A DNA stretch of 64,000 bases, from contig NZ_CP019645.1 in assembly GCF_001999985.1 (NCBI RefSeq), positions 2,232,001-2,296,000 of the forward strand, given 5' to 3'. Shown one piece after another: positions 19,845 to 28,564 of this stretch. Under the pieces are notes generated by a model, which was given only the letters and a program-made list of their open reading frames with translations, was not told the DNA's origin and searched no databases. A program made the translations under genes and the position numbers. How positions within the stretch are numbered: the first letter of the stretch is position 1; each line of letters begins with the position of its first letter. This DNA comes from Helicobacter bilis (lineage in GTDB: Bacteria > Campylobacterota > Campylobacteria > Campylobacterales > Helicobacteraceae).

Positions 19845-22800
19845 CTATTTATCCTTACCAAAATGAATGCTAAAGTTGATTTCAGAACCATCAAGAATTT
19901 CATGTAATTTTTCTTTTGGTGTATTTTTGAAAAAATCGATAAGAGAATTCGCATCAAGCTCTTTTACATTGTCTTTATTGATAGTATCTGTTGTGCTGAG
20001 AGTGTCTAGCGGTGCTTCATTATTTAATGGCATTGTATCATCTAGTTGCGTTTCATTAAGACTAGATTTTATTTCTTGTGTATCTGTTATGCTAGATTCT
20101 GTGTTAATGGCTGGTGTATCCTGTGTTTCATCAAGCTTATTTTGATTGAGTTGATTTGGATTGATATCATTTGGATCAATACGCACAATATCTAAATCTG
20201 TAATCTCGCCTAGTGCTTCTGCTAACTCTGTTTCTGTGAGATTTTCAAGTGCTTCTTCATTGGAAGGTAGGGCGACATAGAGTGTATCGGGGTTAGTTTC
20301 TAGAGACTTTGTTGAGTTATTATTAGAAGCAATATCGCTGGATTCTAAAGTATCAGTTGAATTTTTGGAATCTAGCTCTGCCAACATATCATCAAGCACA
20401 TTAGAATCTGTGTCTATGCCATCTTGTGTATGCAATAAGTCTTCATGGGTTGAGTCTTTTTGCAAATCTAGCTCACTAGAATCACTATCGTTTAAAAAAT
20501 CTGTGAGTAAGTCATCTGTATTATCTAAATCCATGCTGTCTTTATTCTCTGGATCTAGCAATTCATCTTTTATATCATCTGCTTGAGATAAATCTGTATT
20601 ATCATTTAAAGCCACTTCATCATTTAAGGCTTCTAAGGCTTCATTCACTTCTGCCAAAGTGTCTTCTTGTAATACTTGTGGTTTGCTATCTGGATTCTGT
20701 GTGCCTAGCTCTTCATCGATATTAAGCATTGCTTCTAAATCCATATCTATTTGGTTAGAATCTGGTGCTTTTGTGTCATCTATTTCTATGCTTAAATCTT
20801 TGTCTAAATCCCCATTTAAATCATCTAATGTATTAGATTCTAAATCTGGGGTGCTAATTGGAGAATCATTGGAATCTAGCCCATCTAATAAATCACTATC
20901 TAGCTGTTGCATATCATTTATTTCTACTTCTTTACTCTCTTGTGATTGCAAATTGAGATCATCATCTAATTGCAATAAAGAGTTAATATCATCTTCTTTA
21001 TTTTCGGTATCTAGTGATTGAGATTCCATGTCGTCCGTTATGTCCATAGAATCTAAATCAAGTGAGTCAAGCAATAGTTCATCAGCTTCTTTAGATTCTA
21101 GATTTTTAGATGTTTCGCTTTGCTCAACATGACAATCATTAGAATCCATATTTTCACTATCTTGTGTTTTAGATTCTAGCAACTCACTAGAATCATCAAT
21201 AAGAGATTCTAAACTCTCATTTTGCGCTAGATTGTCTGTGTTTGCTGTTTCAGAATCAGAATCTAAAAGAGATTCTAAACTTTCATCATCTTTGGCTTTG
21301 TTGTCTAAATCTATATCTAAAAGATTAGAATTAAGACTAGATTCTATACTACCATCTGTGTTTTCAGTCTCATTTGCAGTTTCATTTATTTGCAAGTCTA
21401 AATCATCAAGACTCATATTCTCTGCTTCTTTAGAATCTTTACTTTCTTCTGCATTTATTGCACTATCAAATGCGTCATCAAGGGCTTCTGTGAGATCATC
21501 AAACGCATCATCTAGAGTGTTTGCATTTGCATTCTTACTTTGGTCTTCTTGCATGTTGAGTGTATCTTCAATGCTTTCTTCTGTCTTTGCTGGTGTTAAA
21601 TCTGTGTCTATATTGAGATCACCTATTAAATCATTTGGTAATTCATCGCTTACGCTAGATTTACTAGATATAGAATCATCTGTTTCTAAAGCATTTAATA
21701 AATCACTATCTAGCTGTTGCATATCGTTTGTTTCTACTTCTTTGCTCTCTTGTGATTGCAAATTGAGTTCATCATCTAATTGCAATAAAGAGTTAATATC
21801 ATCTTCTTTATTTTCGGTATCTAGTGATTTAGATTCCATGTCGTGCGTTATGTCCATAGAATCTAAATCAAGTGAGTCAAGTAATAGTTCATCAGCTTCT
21901 TTGGTTTCTAAACTCTCATCTTGTGCCAGATTGTCTATTTCTTTAGGATTAGAATCTAGACTAGATTCTGTGCTGTTATCTGTGTTTGTAGTTTCATCTA
22001 TTTGCAAGTCTAAATCATCAGGTTGTATATTCTCTGTTTCTTTAGAATCTAAATCTTTTGTTTGTGTTGTAGAATCTATGTTTTCTAAATCTTGTAAATT
22101 AGAATCATGCTCTATTTTAGAATCGTTTGTTTTATCGCTAGATTCTCCACTTAATATCATATTATCAAAAGCACTATTTAGGGCAGCACTCAATTCATCA
22201 AAGGCATCATCGAGTGTATTTGTGGTTGTGGTGTCTTGTGTGGCTTGTTTGCTTAGCGTCTCATCAAGTCCGCTTAAATCAATGGAATCTATATCATGTT
22301 CTACACTTGGTTTGGGTGTTGATTTAGGGGCTTGTGTATCTAAATCCATATCCATTAGCCCCATATCATCTAACTCTTTTTTATCTATTGTTGTAAGATT
22401 ATCTGTGCTTTTTTCTGCGGTATTAGCCCCAGATTCTATACTATCATCTTTTTCTTGCGTTGTATCGCTTTGCAAGGCTAAAGATTCTAAATCAATATTG
22501 TCTAAATCACTACTTGCTGATTCTGTGTCTGCGTCCGCTTCTATATCTGTTGTGCCGGAATTCTCGCTTATATTATCATCACTTACATTTTTTAAACTCT
22601 CATCATCTAATATATCATCTAAACTTTCATTTTCTAAGGATTGTGTATCTGCTGTATCATCTGCATTATTTTCTTGCTCTTTTGCCTTAAGCTCTTCTTC
22701 CTCTTTTTTTGCCTGCATGAATTTCTTAGGGCTAGGCTGCAATAAATCCCTTTCATCATCGCTTAAAAACAAATCATCTTCATCATCGCCAAGACTATCT

Positions 22801-23648
22801 GCTGCTTCTTTTGCTTCCTCTTCTATCTGTGCTGGGATACCTAAACTAGCAGCCTTTAGGGCTGAAGAATCTACAATAGAATCAAGATCAAAGTTTGCTA
22901 AATCAAGTGGATTATCACTGCTTGGTTTCAAATCGCTTAAATCGCTATCAAATATTGAGCCAACTCTGTGTTCTGGCTCTTCTTCACTCTCTTTAATAGA
23001 ATCTTCTTTGTTGGCAGTATCGCTTTCTTCTTCTGTGTTTTCATCATCTGTAGAATCTGCAACTTCTTCTTCACTCGTTACTTCACCAGCGGCTTGAAGA
23101 TCTGAAAAATCAAGTGAATCTGGATTAAAATCAAGCATAGAATCTGTATCTTCACCCGCAATCTCTTCCGCTTCTGCTTGAAGTTTTGCTGTGTCTATAT
23201 TTATGCCATCTGGCGGAGTGATTTCTGCTGATTTTAAGTCCATATCAATTTCATTAATGGACTTTACATTATCATATTCTTCTAGCCCATCATTTGATAT
23301 TTCATCATCTGCTTCTTTTATCTCGCCCTCTTTTGGTATGCAGTCATTGAGTATTTCTAAAATATCTGTGGGGAGAAAGGGTTTTTGTATCGCAATATTA
23401 AATTCATGTTTTTTAATCTGTGTTTTACGCGCAAAAAGTAAGCAGACTTTCACTTGGTCTTGCAGGGCGGTTAGTCGCTCAAGATTTTTGCCTACATTCT
23501 CATCATCTACAATGATACATATATAATCTTTTGGTCTAAAATCATTAGCAATGCGTGCTACATTTTCAACCTCAAGGTTTAGCTTTTTACTTGCCATGCC
23601 AACAAGCTTTTTAATAACTGGATTCTGATTGATGAGTAAGACTTTCAT
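19845..23648 (-). CDS. very long acidic D/S/E-rich repeat protein with receiver-like N-terminal domain (poly-E-rich protein type)
   Basis: A 1267-aa protein. Residues 1-110 form an alpha/beta domain like a response-regulator receiver (MKVLLINQNPVIKKLVGMA; IVDDEN; KPFLPTDILEILND). It is followed by more than 1000 residues of disordered acidic sequence rich in Asp, Ser, Glu, Leu and Asn. A short ordered tail (SLIDFFKNTPKEKLHEILDG...FSIHFGKDK) closes it. It has no signal peptide. In H. pylori the poly-E-rich protein HP0322 lies next to nucT (HP0323), as here, so I take this as its much expanded counterpart. Function is not established by the sequence; a scaffold or polar-localisation role is a guess. 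The linker carries a 204-bp duplication and one translated dispersed repeat (21108-21134). Confidence 0.8.
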   Translation of the reverse strand: MKVLLINQNPVIKKLVGMASKKLNLEVENVARIANDFRPKDYICIIVDDENVGKNLERLTALQDQVKVCLLFARKTQIKKHEFNIAIQKPFLPTDILEILNDCIPKEGEIKEADDEISNDGLEEYDNVKSINEIDMDLKSAEITPPDGINIDTAKLQAEAEEIAGEDTDSMLDFNPDSLDFSDLQAAGEVTSEEEVADSTDDENTEEESDTANKEDSIKESEEEPEHRVGSIFDSDLSDLKPSSDNPLDLANFDLDSIVDSSALKAASLGIPAQIEEEAKEAADSLGDDEDDLFLSDDERDLLQPSPKKFMQAKKEEEELKAKEQENNADDTADTQSLENESLDDILDDESLKNVSDDNISENSGTTDIEADADTESASSDLDNIDLESLALQSDTTQEKDDSIESGANTAEKSTDNLTTIDKKELDDMGLMDMDLDTQAPKSTPKPSVEHDIDSIDLSGLDETLSKQATQDTTTTNTLDDAFDELSAALNSAFDNMILSGESSDKTNDSKIEHDSNLQDLENIDSTTQTKDLDSKETENIQPDDLDLQIDETTNTDNSTESSLDSNPKEIDNLAQDESLETKEADELLLDSLDLDSMDITHDMESKSLDTENKEDDINSLLQLDDELNLQSQESKEVETNDMQQLDSDLLNALETDDSISSKSSVSDELPNDLIGDLNIDTDLTPAKTEESIEDTLNMQEDQSKNANANTLDDAFDDLTEALDDAFDSAINAEESKDSKEAENMSLDDLDLQINETANETENTDGSIESSLNSNLLDIDLDNKAKDDESLESLLDSDSETANTDNLAQNESLESLIDDSSELLESKTQDSENMDSNDCHVEQSETSKNLESKEADELLLDSLDLDSMDITDDMESQSLDTENKEDDINSLLQLDDDLNLQSQESKEVEINDMQQLDSDLLDGLDSNDSPISTPDLESNTLDDLNGDLDKDLSIEIDDTKAPDSNQIDMDLEAMLNIDEELGTQNPDSKPQVLQEDTLAEVNEALEALNDEVALNDNTDLSQADDIKDELLDPENKDSMDLDNTDDLLTDFLNDSDSSELDLQKDSTHEDLLHTQDGIDTDSNVLDDMLAELDSKNSTDTLESSDIASNNNSTKSLETNPDTLYVALPSNEEALENLTETELAEALGEITDLDIVRIDPNDINPNQLNQNKLDETQDTPAINTESSITDTQEIKSSLNETQLDDTMPLNNEAPLDTLSTTDTINKDNVKELDANSLIDFFKNTPKEKLHEILDGSEINFSIHFGKDK
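20887..21090 (-). repeat. 204-bp direct repeat in acidic protein gene, copy B
   Basis: Nearly identical to 21697-21900, with only about ten substitutions and no indel. It encodes EADELLLDSLDLDSMDI through MQQLDSDLL. The copies are 810 bp apart, a multiple of three. Confidence 0.9.
21108..21134 (-). repeat. dispersed TGTCAT...GAGC..AGCGAAA repeat inside a coding region
   Basis: On the minus strand TGTCATGTTGAGC followed by AAAGCGAAACATCT. It is translated in frame as CHVEQSETS. It matches the copy at 29504-29530 at 22 of 27 positions. Confidence 0.75.
21697..21900 (-). repeat. 204-bp direct repeat in acidic protein gene, copy A
   Basis: Partner of 20887-21090. The flanks are also related at lower identity (NTLDDAFD and DDLDLQI segments occur twice), which suggests that a unit of about 0.8 kb was duplicated in tandem and then diverged. 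Confidence 0.9.
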
Positions 23649-23701
23649 ATACGCTCTCTTGAAAATTAATGATGATTATGACAAAAACTGATAAATTTAG
23701 C

Positions 23702-23709
23702 ATTATAAT
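23702..23709. promoter_or_regulatory. palindromic ATTATAAT, possible shared -10 box of two divergent genes
   Basis: ATTATAAT equals its own reverse complement, so TATAAT can be read in both directions. It lies 37 nt before nucT and 54 nt before the acidic protein start, in a gap of only 97 bp. Confidence 0.5.
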
Positions 23710-23745
23710 ACAAAATTGTTTTATTTTTATATAGTAAGGATTTAA

Positions 23746-24339
23746 ATGCAAGAAAATACACACTTTTTACCGACAAGAAACATGGGATTCAATAAAATGA
23801 AGAAAAAGGTTGTAATAGTATGCTTAAGTGTAATGTGTGCTTTTATGCCATTATCAGCGATGGAGAAAATCTATCTCATGCCCTACGAACAACAAGAGGC
23901 ATTGGGCGAATTGCTTAGAGTGATTAAACAAGCAAATAAAAGCATTGATATTGCCATTTATAGTTTTACAAATAGAGAGATAGCAAAAGCCCTGCGTGAT
24001 GCAAGTAGTAAGGGTGTAAAAATAAATATTATCTATGATATGGGGCAAAAAAGTGTCAATAATAGCACCATTGGCTACCTTGAGAAATTTGCAAATATCC
24101 ATACTTGTTTGCTAGAAGGAAACCCCGCAAAAAATGGCAAATATAAAGGCATTATGCACCATAAAATGATTATTATCGATGGGGCTTTAGTGGGATTTGG
24201 TAGTGCAAACTGGAGTAAAAATGCATTTGAAAACAACTATGAATCATTATATTTTACAGATTCTAAAGAGATTATCCAAAAATCACAAGGTTATTATAAT
24301 AAAATGCTTAAAGCCTGCACACCATTTATGAGTTATTAA
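23746..24339 (+). CDS. nucT: phospholipase D-family nuclease, NucT-like
   Basis: A 197-aa exported protein with a single HKD motif, H138-x-K140-x4-D145 (HHKMIIID), followed by GSANWSKNAFENNYE, as in Nuc/NucT endonucleases that work as dimers. A signal peptide (KKKVVIVCLSVMCAFMPLSA) begins at about residue 19. ATG 23746 has AAGGAT 5 nt upstream, but ATG 23797 (MKKKVV) would give a more usual signal peptide. H. pylori NucT is a cell-surface nuclease linked to use of external DNA. The neighbouring divergent acidic protein gene repeats the H. pylori arrangement. Confidence 0.9.
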   Translation: MQENTHFLPTRNMGFNKMKKKVVIVCLSVMCAFMPLSAMEKIYLMPYEQQEALGELLRVIKQANKSIDIAIYSFTNREIAKALRDASSKGVKINIIYDMGQKSVNNSTIGYLEKFANIHTCLLEGNPAKNGKYKGIMHHKMIIIDGALVGFGSANWSKNAFENNYESLYFTDSKEIIQKSQGYYNKMLKACTPFMSY

Positions 24340-24440
24340 TATTTTATTTCTTAGTGTTGCTTGGTGGAGATTTTATTGTGTAGAATCTAACTTATAGAAT
24401 CTATGTTTGTTTGTAAGCATTTATTTATAGCTTCTAAATT

Positions 24441-24878
24441 TCATATCAAAAAGTTATAGTCTCTTGTGTTGGTGTTATCAGTAGGGAGTATCTCTAAGAG
24501 TATGCAAGAAAAGCCCATATTTTGTAGTTGTAGATATAGGGTTTCACTGCCCCATTCTATGAAATGTAAGCCTTTATTTGCTAAAGATTCATAAAGTCTC
24601 ATCATGGCGTATTCATCATTTTTCAAATATAAATCATAGTGAAATATTTCGTTATTATACTCATGCAAAAAGGCAAAGGTAGGGGAGCTACTTAAAATGC
24701 CCTTGTGTTTGCAATACTCATGCACGAGATGACTTTTCCCCATACCAACTTCCCCTTTTAAAAGGATAATGTTTATAGGCTTTTTAGTGTAGCTGTTTTC
24801 TTTTTGTAATAACTTGATAAAATCTATAATTGTGCTTAGATTATCCTTTGTATTTGTGCTGTGAAAAATGCTTTGCAT
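24441..24878 (-). CDS. tsaE: tRNA N6-threonylcarbamoyladenosine biosynthesis ATPase TsaE
   Basis: A 145-aa P-loop protein. It shows Walker A GEVGMGKS at about residue 42, SPTFAFLHEY (usual SPTFxLxxxY), HYDLYLK and IEWGSE near residue 109, the TsaE signature series. It helps TsaD/TsaB/TsaC modify A37 of ANN-decoding tRNAs in the cytoplasm. AGGAA lies 6 nt before ATG 24878. It lies downstream of dnaX and small membrane proteins on the same strand, matching the dnaX-tsaE proximity in H. pylori. Confidence 0.92.
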   Translation of the reverse strand: MQSIFHSTNTKDNLSTIIDFIKLLQKENSYTKKPINIILLKGEVGMGKSHLVHEYCKHKGILSSSPTFAFLHEYNNEIFHYDLYLKNDEYAMMRLYESLANKGLHFIEWGSETLYLQLQNMGFSCILLEILPTDNTNTRDYNFLI

Positions 24879-24983
24879 GTTGTTCCTATTTAAAGATTTT
24901 TTTAATTTAAAGCGACAATATTATCGGCAATACAAACCAAAACCTTATTGTGAATATACCTTTTTAATCACTACCCAAAGTGG

Positions 24984-25061
24984 CTATTTGATGACAAAAA
25001 ATGCTACCACAACCACCAACAACAAAACAGGGATAAAAAGTATTTGCATTAAAGTTTCCAT
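24984..25061 (-). CDS. possible 25-aa hydrophobic peptide
   Basis: METLMQ followed by a single membrane segment (LFIPVLLLVVVVAFFVI) and a terminal Lys. A strong GGAGG lies 6 nt upstream of ATG 25061, better than most sites in the window. It is too short for homology-based support. Function unknown. Confidence 0.4.
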   Translation of the reverse strand: METLMQILFIPVLLLVVVVAFFVIK

Positions 25062-25082
25062 TCATATCCTCCAAATTTGTGA

Positions 25083-25220
25083 TTATTGTATCTTTCCATT
25101 TACTAAGCAACCTATCAAGGCAACGAGCAATAAGGAGCAGAGAATCTCAACTATATTTTTTCTATATTTTTTGATAAAAAGAATAGTTTTGACATATAGC
25201 ATAGGGGCAATATATTTCAT
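25083..25220 (-). CDS. possible 45-aa small membrane protein
   Basis: From ATG 25220 (MKYIAPMLYVKTILFIKKY) the frame ends at 25083 with a hydrophobic stretch (ILCSLLLVALIGCLV). The frame is open further upstream, overlapping the 25274-25441 gene, and no ribosome binding site marks a start. It is suggested mainly by its place in a run of small membrane frames. Confidence 0.25.
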   Translation of the reverse strand: MKYIAPMLYVKTILFIKKYRKNIVEILCSLLLVALIGCLVNGKIQ

Positions 25221-25273
25221 TATTAATATGACAATAATGCAACTACAAAGCAGTATCGCAATATTCGTAAAAG

Positions 25274-25441
25274 TTATAGGTGAGATAAAATAAAAACTAA
25301 GATTCCAAATATCGTATAAACAATCTTTTTTAAGACTCCCATATCTTTATCATCTGGGACAAATAATCCTATCCACCAAAATATTACAAAGCCTAGAAAT
25401 AGCAAAATAAGAATAAAAAATATCGACATTAAGAATTCCAT
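25274..25441 (-). CDS. small inner-membrane protein, 55 aa
   Basis: Two membrane segments (SIFFILILLFLGFVIFWWIGLFV and IVYTIFGILVFIL) joined by a charged loop PDDKDMGVLKK. GGAG lies 9 nt before ATG 25441; a longer frame reaching 25501 has no such site. It sits 63 bp downstream of dnaX on the same strand. A small conserved membrane gene near dnaX is common in the genus, but I assign no function. Confidence 0.6.
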   Translation of the reverse strand: MEFLMSIFFILILLFLGFVIFWWIGLFVPDDKDMGVLKKIVYTIFGILVFILSHL

Positions 25442-25504
25442 AATTCTATCTCCATATTGCTTGGTTGGTATAATGCGTTTTAAACTGCATTGCCCTTGCA
25501 TTAC

Positions 25505-28414
25505 TTATTGCAGTGTCGTTGATACAGGCAATGATATGACTTTCATATCTTTTATGCCGAGTTCATTTTGCATACTTTTTAGCATATCGCTATTTTGTGC
25601 GATAAACTGCATGGCTGGGTCTGTGCTCATTGCTTGATTATTATTTGTTTCTGTGTTTAGATTCTGTGGTTCTGCTTGTTGTGTATGGGTGGGATTATTA
25701 TCTGTTATTTCGTTTAGATTCTGTTTAGTTTGTGGTTTGTTATGTGTTATTTGAGTGGCTCTTGTGGTTGTGCTTTGCATAAGTTGTGCTAAATCTTGTG
25801 GGCTTTGCTTTGCAACCTGCATTTTTATAGAATCTCCATAGACTTCTTTCATAACCTGCATAATGCCGCTATATGCTTGTCTCAATGTGCCTGTCTCTTC
25901 CTCTGTGGTGTAAAAGATAAGATGCAATATATTATTTGTGAGTTTGTCAAATGCGATTTTATTCTCAAAAAGACTGCCTATATTATAATCCCTTTCATAT
26001 AGCTTTGTTATAAGTGCTGTAAAAAGTGGGTCATTTTTTGTAAGGCTAAAGGGTTGTTTATGTGCTTCTTGTTGTGTGTTTGTAGAATCTATTTGGCTTT
26101 GCTGTGTGGGGTTAGATTCTAGCGAGCTATTAGCATCTTGCTTAGATTCTGTTTGAATGTTAGAATCTTGTGCGGTGTTAAGATGTGTTATAGAATCGTT
26201 ATTGCTAGATTCTGTTGTGAAATTAGGATTTACACTCATTTGTGTTTGTGGCATGGAATCTTTATTTATAGAATCTTTTATTAACTCTGCTTGTGTGTTG
26301 TTTTCTTGTATTGTATTTATAGTTTCATTTTGTGGGGTTTTTATATTAGTTTCCATTGTGCTGGGGTCTATTTGCTGATTAATATAGGCTTTGCTAGTTT
26401 CTGTTAAGCTATTAGAATCTATTGATAGATTAGAATTATTTAAAGTATTAGAATGCACTAGGTTATGAGTATTTAAAGAGAGATTAGAATCTTTATTGCT
26501 AGATTCTTGTGTATTGGTTTTAGATTCTATAAAAGCATTAAAATCTTGTGTTAGATTCTGTGTGTTTTGTTGAATTTGTGTAGTTTGTAGATTCTGTGTT
26601 GTTTGATGAGATACTTCGGTTTGGGTTGTATTTTTAGTTATAGAATCTGTTATGGAATCTTTAGATTCTCTCGCTTCTATAGGTTGTGTAGAATCCAAAG
26701 AAGTAGAATTTGGGGAATTAGAATTTACATGACTTATAGAATCTTTGGAGTTTGTAGGAATTGTCGCATTTATAGAATCTATGGAATTTTTAATAGAATC
26801 ATTAGACTGCATAAGATTTATGGAATCTTGTGCGGTATTAATATGTGTTATAGAATCTTTATTGCTAGATTCTATTGTGAGATTAGAAGTTACACTTGTT
26901 TGTGTTTGTGGTAAGGAATCTTTATTTATATAATCTTTAGTGTTTGTAGGATTTATAGAATCTTTAATGGGATTTATAGAATCCACCTGCATAGCATTCT
27001 TAGATTCCATACTATTTTGTGTGGCTGTATAGTCATTTGATAATTGCGTGATTTGTGCGTTTTGAGCTGGGGTTTGCATACTTTCTAGCTGTTTTAGTGC
27101 GTTTGCTACCTCTCGTATTTTCTGGGCTTCAAGCATTTTTAGAATGGTTAATAACAGACAAAAATCACTATCGCAATCAAGCTGCAACATAGCCTTAGAA
27201 TCATTAATAATATTTGCATAACGCATGCCTAAAACGGGTGGTATTTGTGGTATCTCTTCTAGCATTTTATTCTTAATATAAAGGCTTAACTCATCTAATA
27301 TCATCTCAATCTCATAGCCCTCCAGCGATTTAGCAAACTTTATACACTCCTGCATATCCTTTCTTAAAAGGGCTTGAAAAAGCGTGTCAAAGGCACTTGG
27401 GTCTAGTGCGCCTAGCATATCTGCTAACTTCTGCGTATTAAGGCTATTTTGACAAAAGACAATGGCTTGGTCTAGCAAGGTTAGGGTATCTCTAAGGCTT
27501 CCATGTCCATTTCGTATCAGCATATCTAGGCTTGCTTCATCGCTACTTACATTTTCTTTTTGCAGGATATGTGCTAGGTGATTTTTTAATGCTGTTGTTG
27601 GAATCTTTTTAAAGCGAAAATGTTGTGTGCGGCTTAGTATCGTCGCTGGGACTTTTAGCGGATCTGTGGTCGCTAGGATAAATTTCACATAGTTTGGTGG
27701 CTCTTCTAGCGTTTTTAAAAGTGAGTTAAACGCCTCTTTTGTTAGCATATGGACTTCATCTATGATAAAGATTTTAAATCGTCCCATTGTAGGCTTGTAT
27801 TTGGTCTGCTCGATTAAATCTCTCATATCATCAATCTTTCTATTACTTGCACCATCAAGCTCTGTAATGTCTAAATGAGCGCCTTTTAATGCGGCGATAC
27901 AATTCGCACAAGTCCCGCAAGGACTAGAGGTAATGCCCCTTTCACACTGCAGGGATCTCGCTAAGATTCTAGCTGATGAGGTCTTACCACTCCCTCTTAA
28001 GCCGCTAAATAGATACGCATTAGCGATTTTCTTACTATCTAGGGCTAGACACAATGTCCTTGCGACACTTTCCTGCCCTACGAGCTCAGCAAAGGTTTTT
28101 GGTCTGTATTTTAGGGCAAGGGCTATTGCCTCTGTGCTTTCAGTCTGTGCTACATTGCTTTGTGCTAGAATCTCGTTTTTGGAATCTTTTGGCTGTGGGA
28201 TTAATATATGATTTTGTGTGGTGGTTTGGTTGGTCTGTGTTTTTTGCTGCATTATAGGCTGTGTTTGGGGTGAATGCGTGTTATTTTGTGTCATTGAGAA
28301 AATATCAAGTGGCTTTGTAAATACAAGTTTATGGTCAATGGGATTTGGTGAGACTCTGTTTATATCCCATGGTGGCATATTTTCATCAGTTGTATGTGTA
28401 GTTGTATTATCCAT
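25505..28414 (-). CDS. dnaX: DNA polymerase III gamma/tau subunit with N-terminal extension and long low-complexity linker
   Basis: A 969-aa protein, well above the 550-650 aa usual in relatives. Residues 1-96 are a Q/T/N-rich extension not found in DnaX. The clamp-loader core starts at ALKYRPKTFAELVGQ (about 100) and has Walker A GLRGSGKT (138-145), a four-Cys zinc site (C..CGTCANC), DEVHMLTKEAFN and SRTQHF. About residues 455-830 are an N/S/T/D/Q-rich linker with a repeated block, and a tau-type C-terminal domain follows. ATG 28414 has AGGGGAT 6 nt upstream, so the extension is likely translated. It loads the beta clamp and links the polymerase. Confidence 0.95.
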   Translation of the reverse strand: MDNTTTHTTDENMPPWDINRVSPNPIDHKLVFTKPLDIFSMTQNNTHSPQTQPIMQQKTQTNQTTTQNHILIPQPKDSKNEILAQSNVAQTESTEAIALALKYRPKTFAELVGQESVARTLCLALDSKKIANAYLFSGLRGSGKTSSARILARSLQCERGITSSPCGTCANCIAALKGAHLDITELDGASNRKIDDMRDLIEQTKYKPTMGRFKIFIIDEVHMLTKEAFNSLLKTLEEPPNYVKFILATTDPLKVPATILSRTQHFRFKKIPTTALKNHLAHILQKENVSSDEASLDMLIRNGHGSLRDTLTLLDQAIVFCQNSLNTQKLADMLGALDPSAFDTLFQALLRKDMQECIKFAKSLEGYEIEMILDELSLYIKNKMLEEIPQIPPVLGMRYANIINDSKAMLQLDCDSDFCLLLTILKMLEAQKIREVANALKQLESMQTPAQNAQITQLSNDYTATQNSMESKNAMQVDSINPIKDSINPTNTKDYINKDSLPQTQTSVTSNLTIESSNKDSITHINTAQDSINLMQSNDSIKNSIDSINATIPTNSKDSISHVNSNSPNSTSLDSTQPIEARESKDSITDSITKNTTQTEVSHQTTQNLQTTQIQQNTQNLTQDFNAFIESKTNTQESSNKDSNLSLNTHNLVHSNTLNNSNLSIDSNSLTETSKAYINQQIDPSTMETNIKTPQNETINTIQENNTQAELIKDSINKDSMPQTQMSVNPNFTTESSNNDSITHLNTAQDSNIQTESKQDANSSLESNPTQQSQIDSTNTQQEAHKQPFSLTKNDPLFTALITKLYERDYNIGSLFENKIAFDKLTNNILHLIFYTTEEETGTLRQAYSGIMQVMKEVYGDSIKMQVAKQSPQDLAQLMQSTTTRATQITHNKPQTKQNLNEITDNNPTHTQQAEPQNLNTETNNNQAMSTDPAMQFIAQNSDMLKSMQNELGIKDMKVISLPVSTTLQ
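26163..26279 (-). repeat. 117-bp direct repeat in dnaX linker, copy 2
   Basis: About 85-90% identical to 26823-26939, at exactly 660 bp distance and without indels. It encodes NKDSMPQTQ...DSITHLNTAQDS. Confidence 0.85.
26823..26939 (-). repeat. 117-bp direct repeat in dnaX linker, copy 1
   Basis: Partner of 26163-26279. It encodes NKDSLPQTQ...DSITHINTAQDS. The 660-bp spacing keeps the reading frame. Confidence 0.85.
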
Positions 28415-28519
28415 TAAAATCCCCTATTTATTCTACAAGTTAAAGAGTGAAATTATAACAAAATAGCTTAATGTTGCGATAAAGCCTTACACTTTATTAC
28501 AAAAGTTAAGGATTTTGGG

Positions 28520-28525
28520 TATAAT
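28520..28525 (+). promoter_or_regulatory. putative -10 box for dapF
   Basis: TATAAT, 39 nt before the dapF start, in the gap between the divergent dnaX and dapF genes. Confidence 0.55.
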
Positions 28526-28564
28526 AGGCGGGTTTCTTGTGGTTTGTGGCTTAAAGGATTGGAT

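Noticed and set aside
21232-23097. 621-codon plus-strand open frame antisense to the acidic protein gene
   Set aside because: It is Ser/Leu-rich sequence created by the complementary codons of the D/S/E-rich repeats. It has no ribosome binding site or recognisable domain.
24868-25293. 141-codon plus-strand frame opposite the small membrane genes
   Set aside because: Unnatural composition and no ribosome binding site; the minus strand has better marked starts.
20887-26939. Repeated blocks considered as a CRISPR array
   Set aside because: Repeats are inside coding frames, not evenly spaced with unique spacers, and no cas genes are present.
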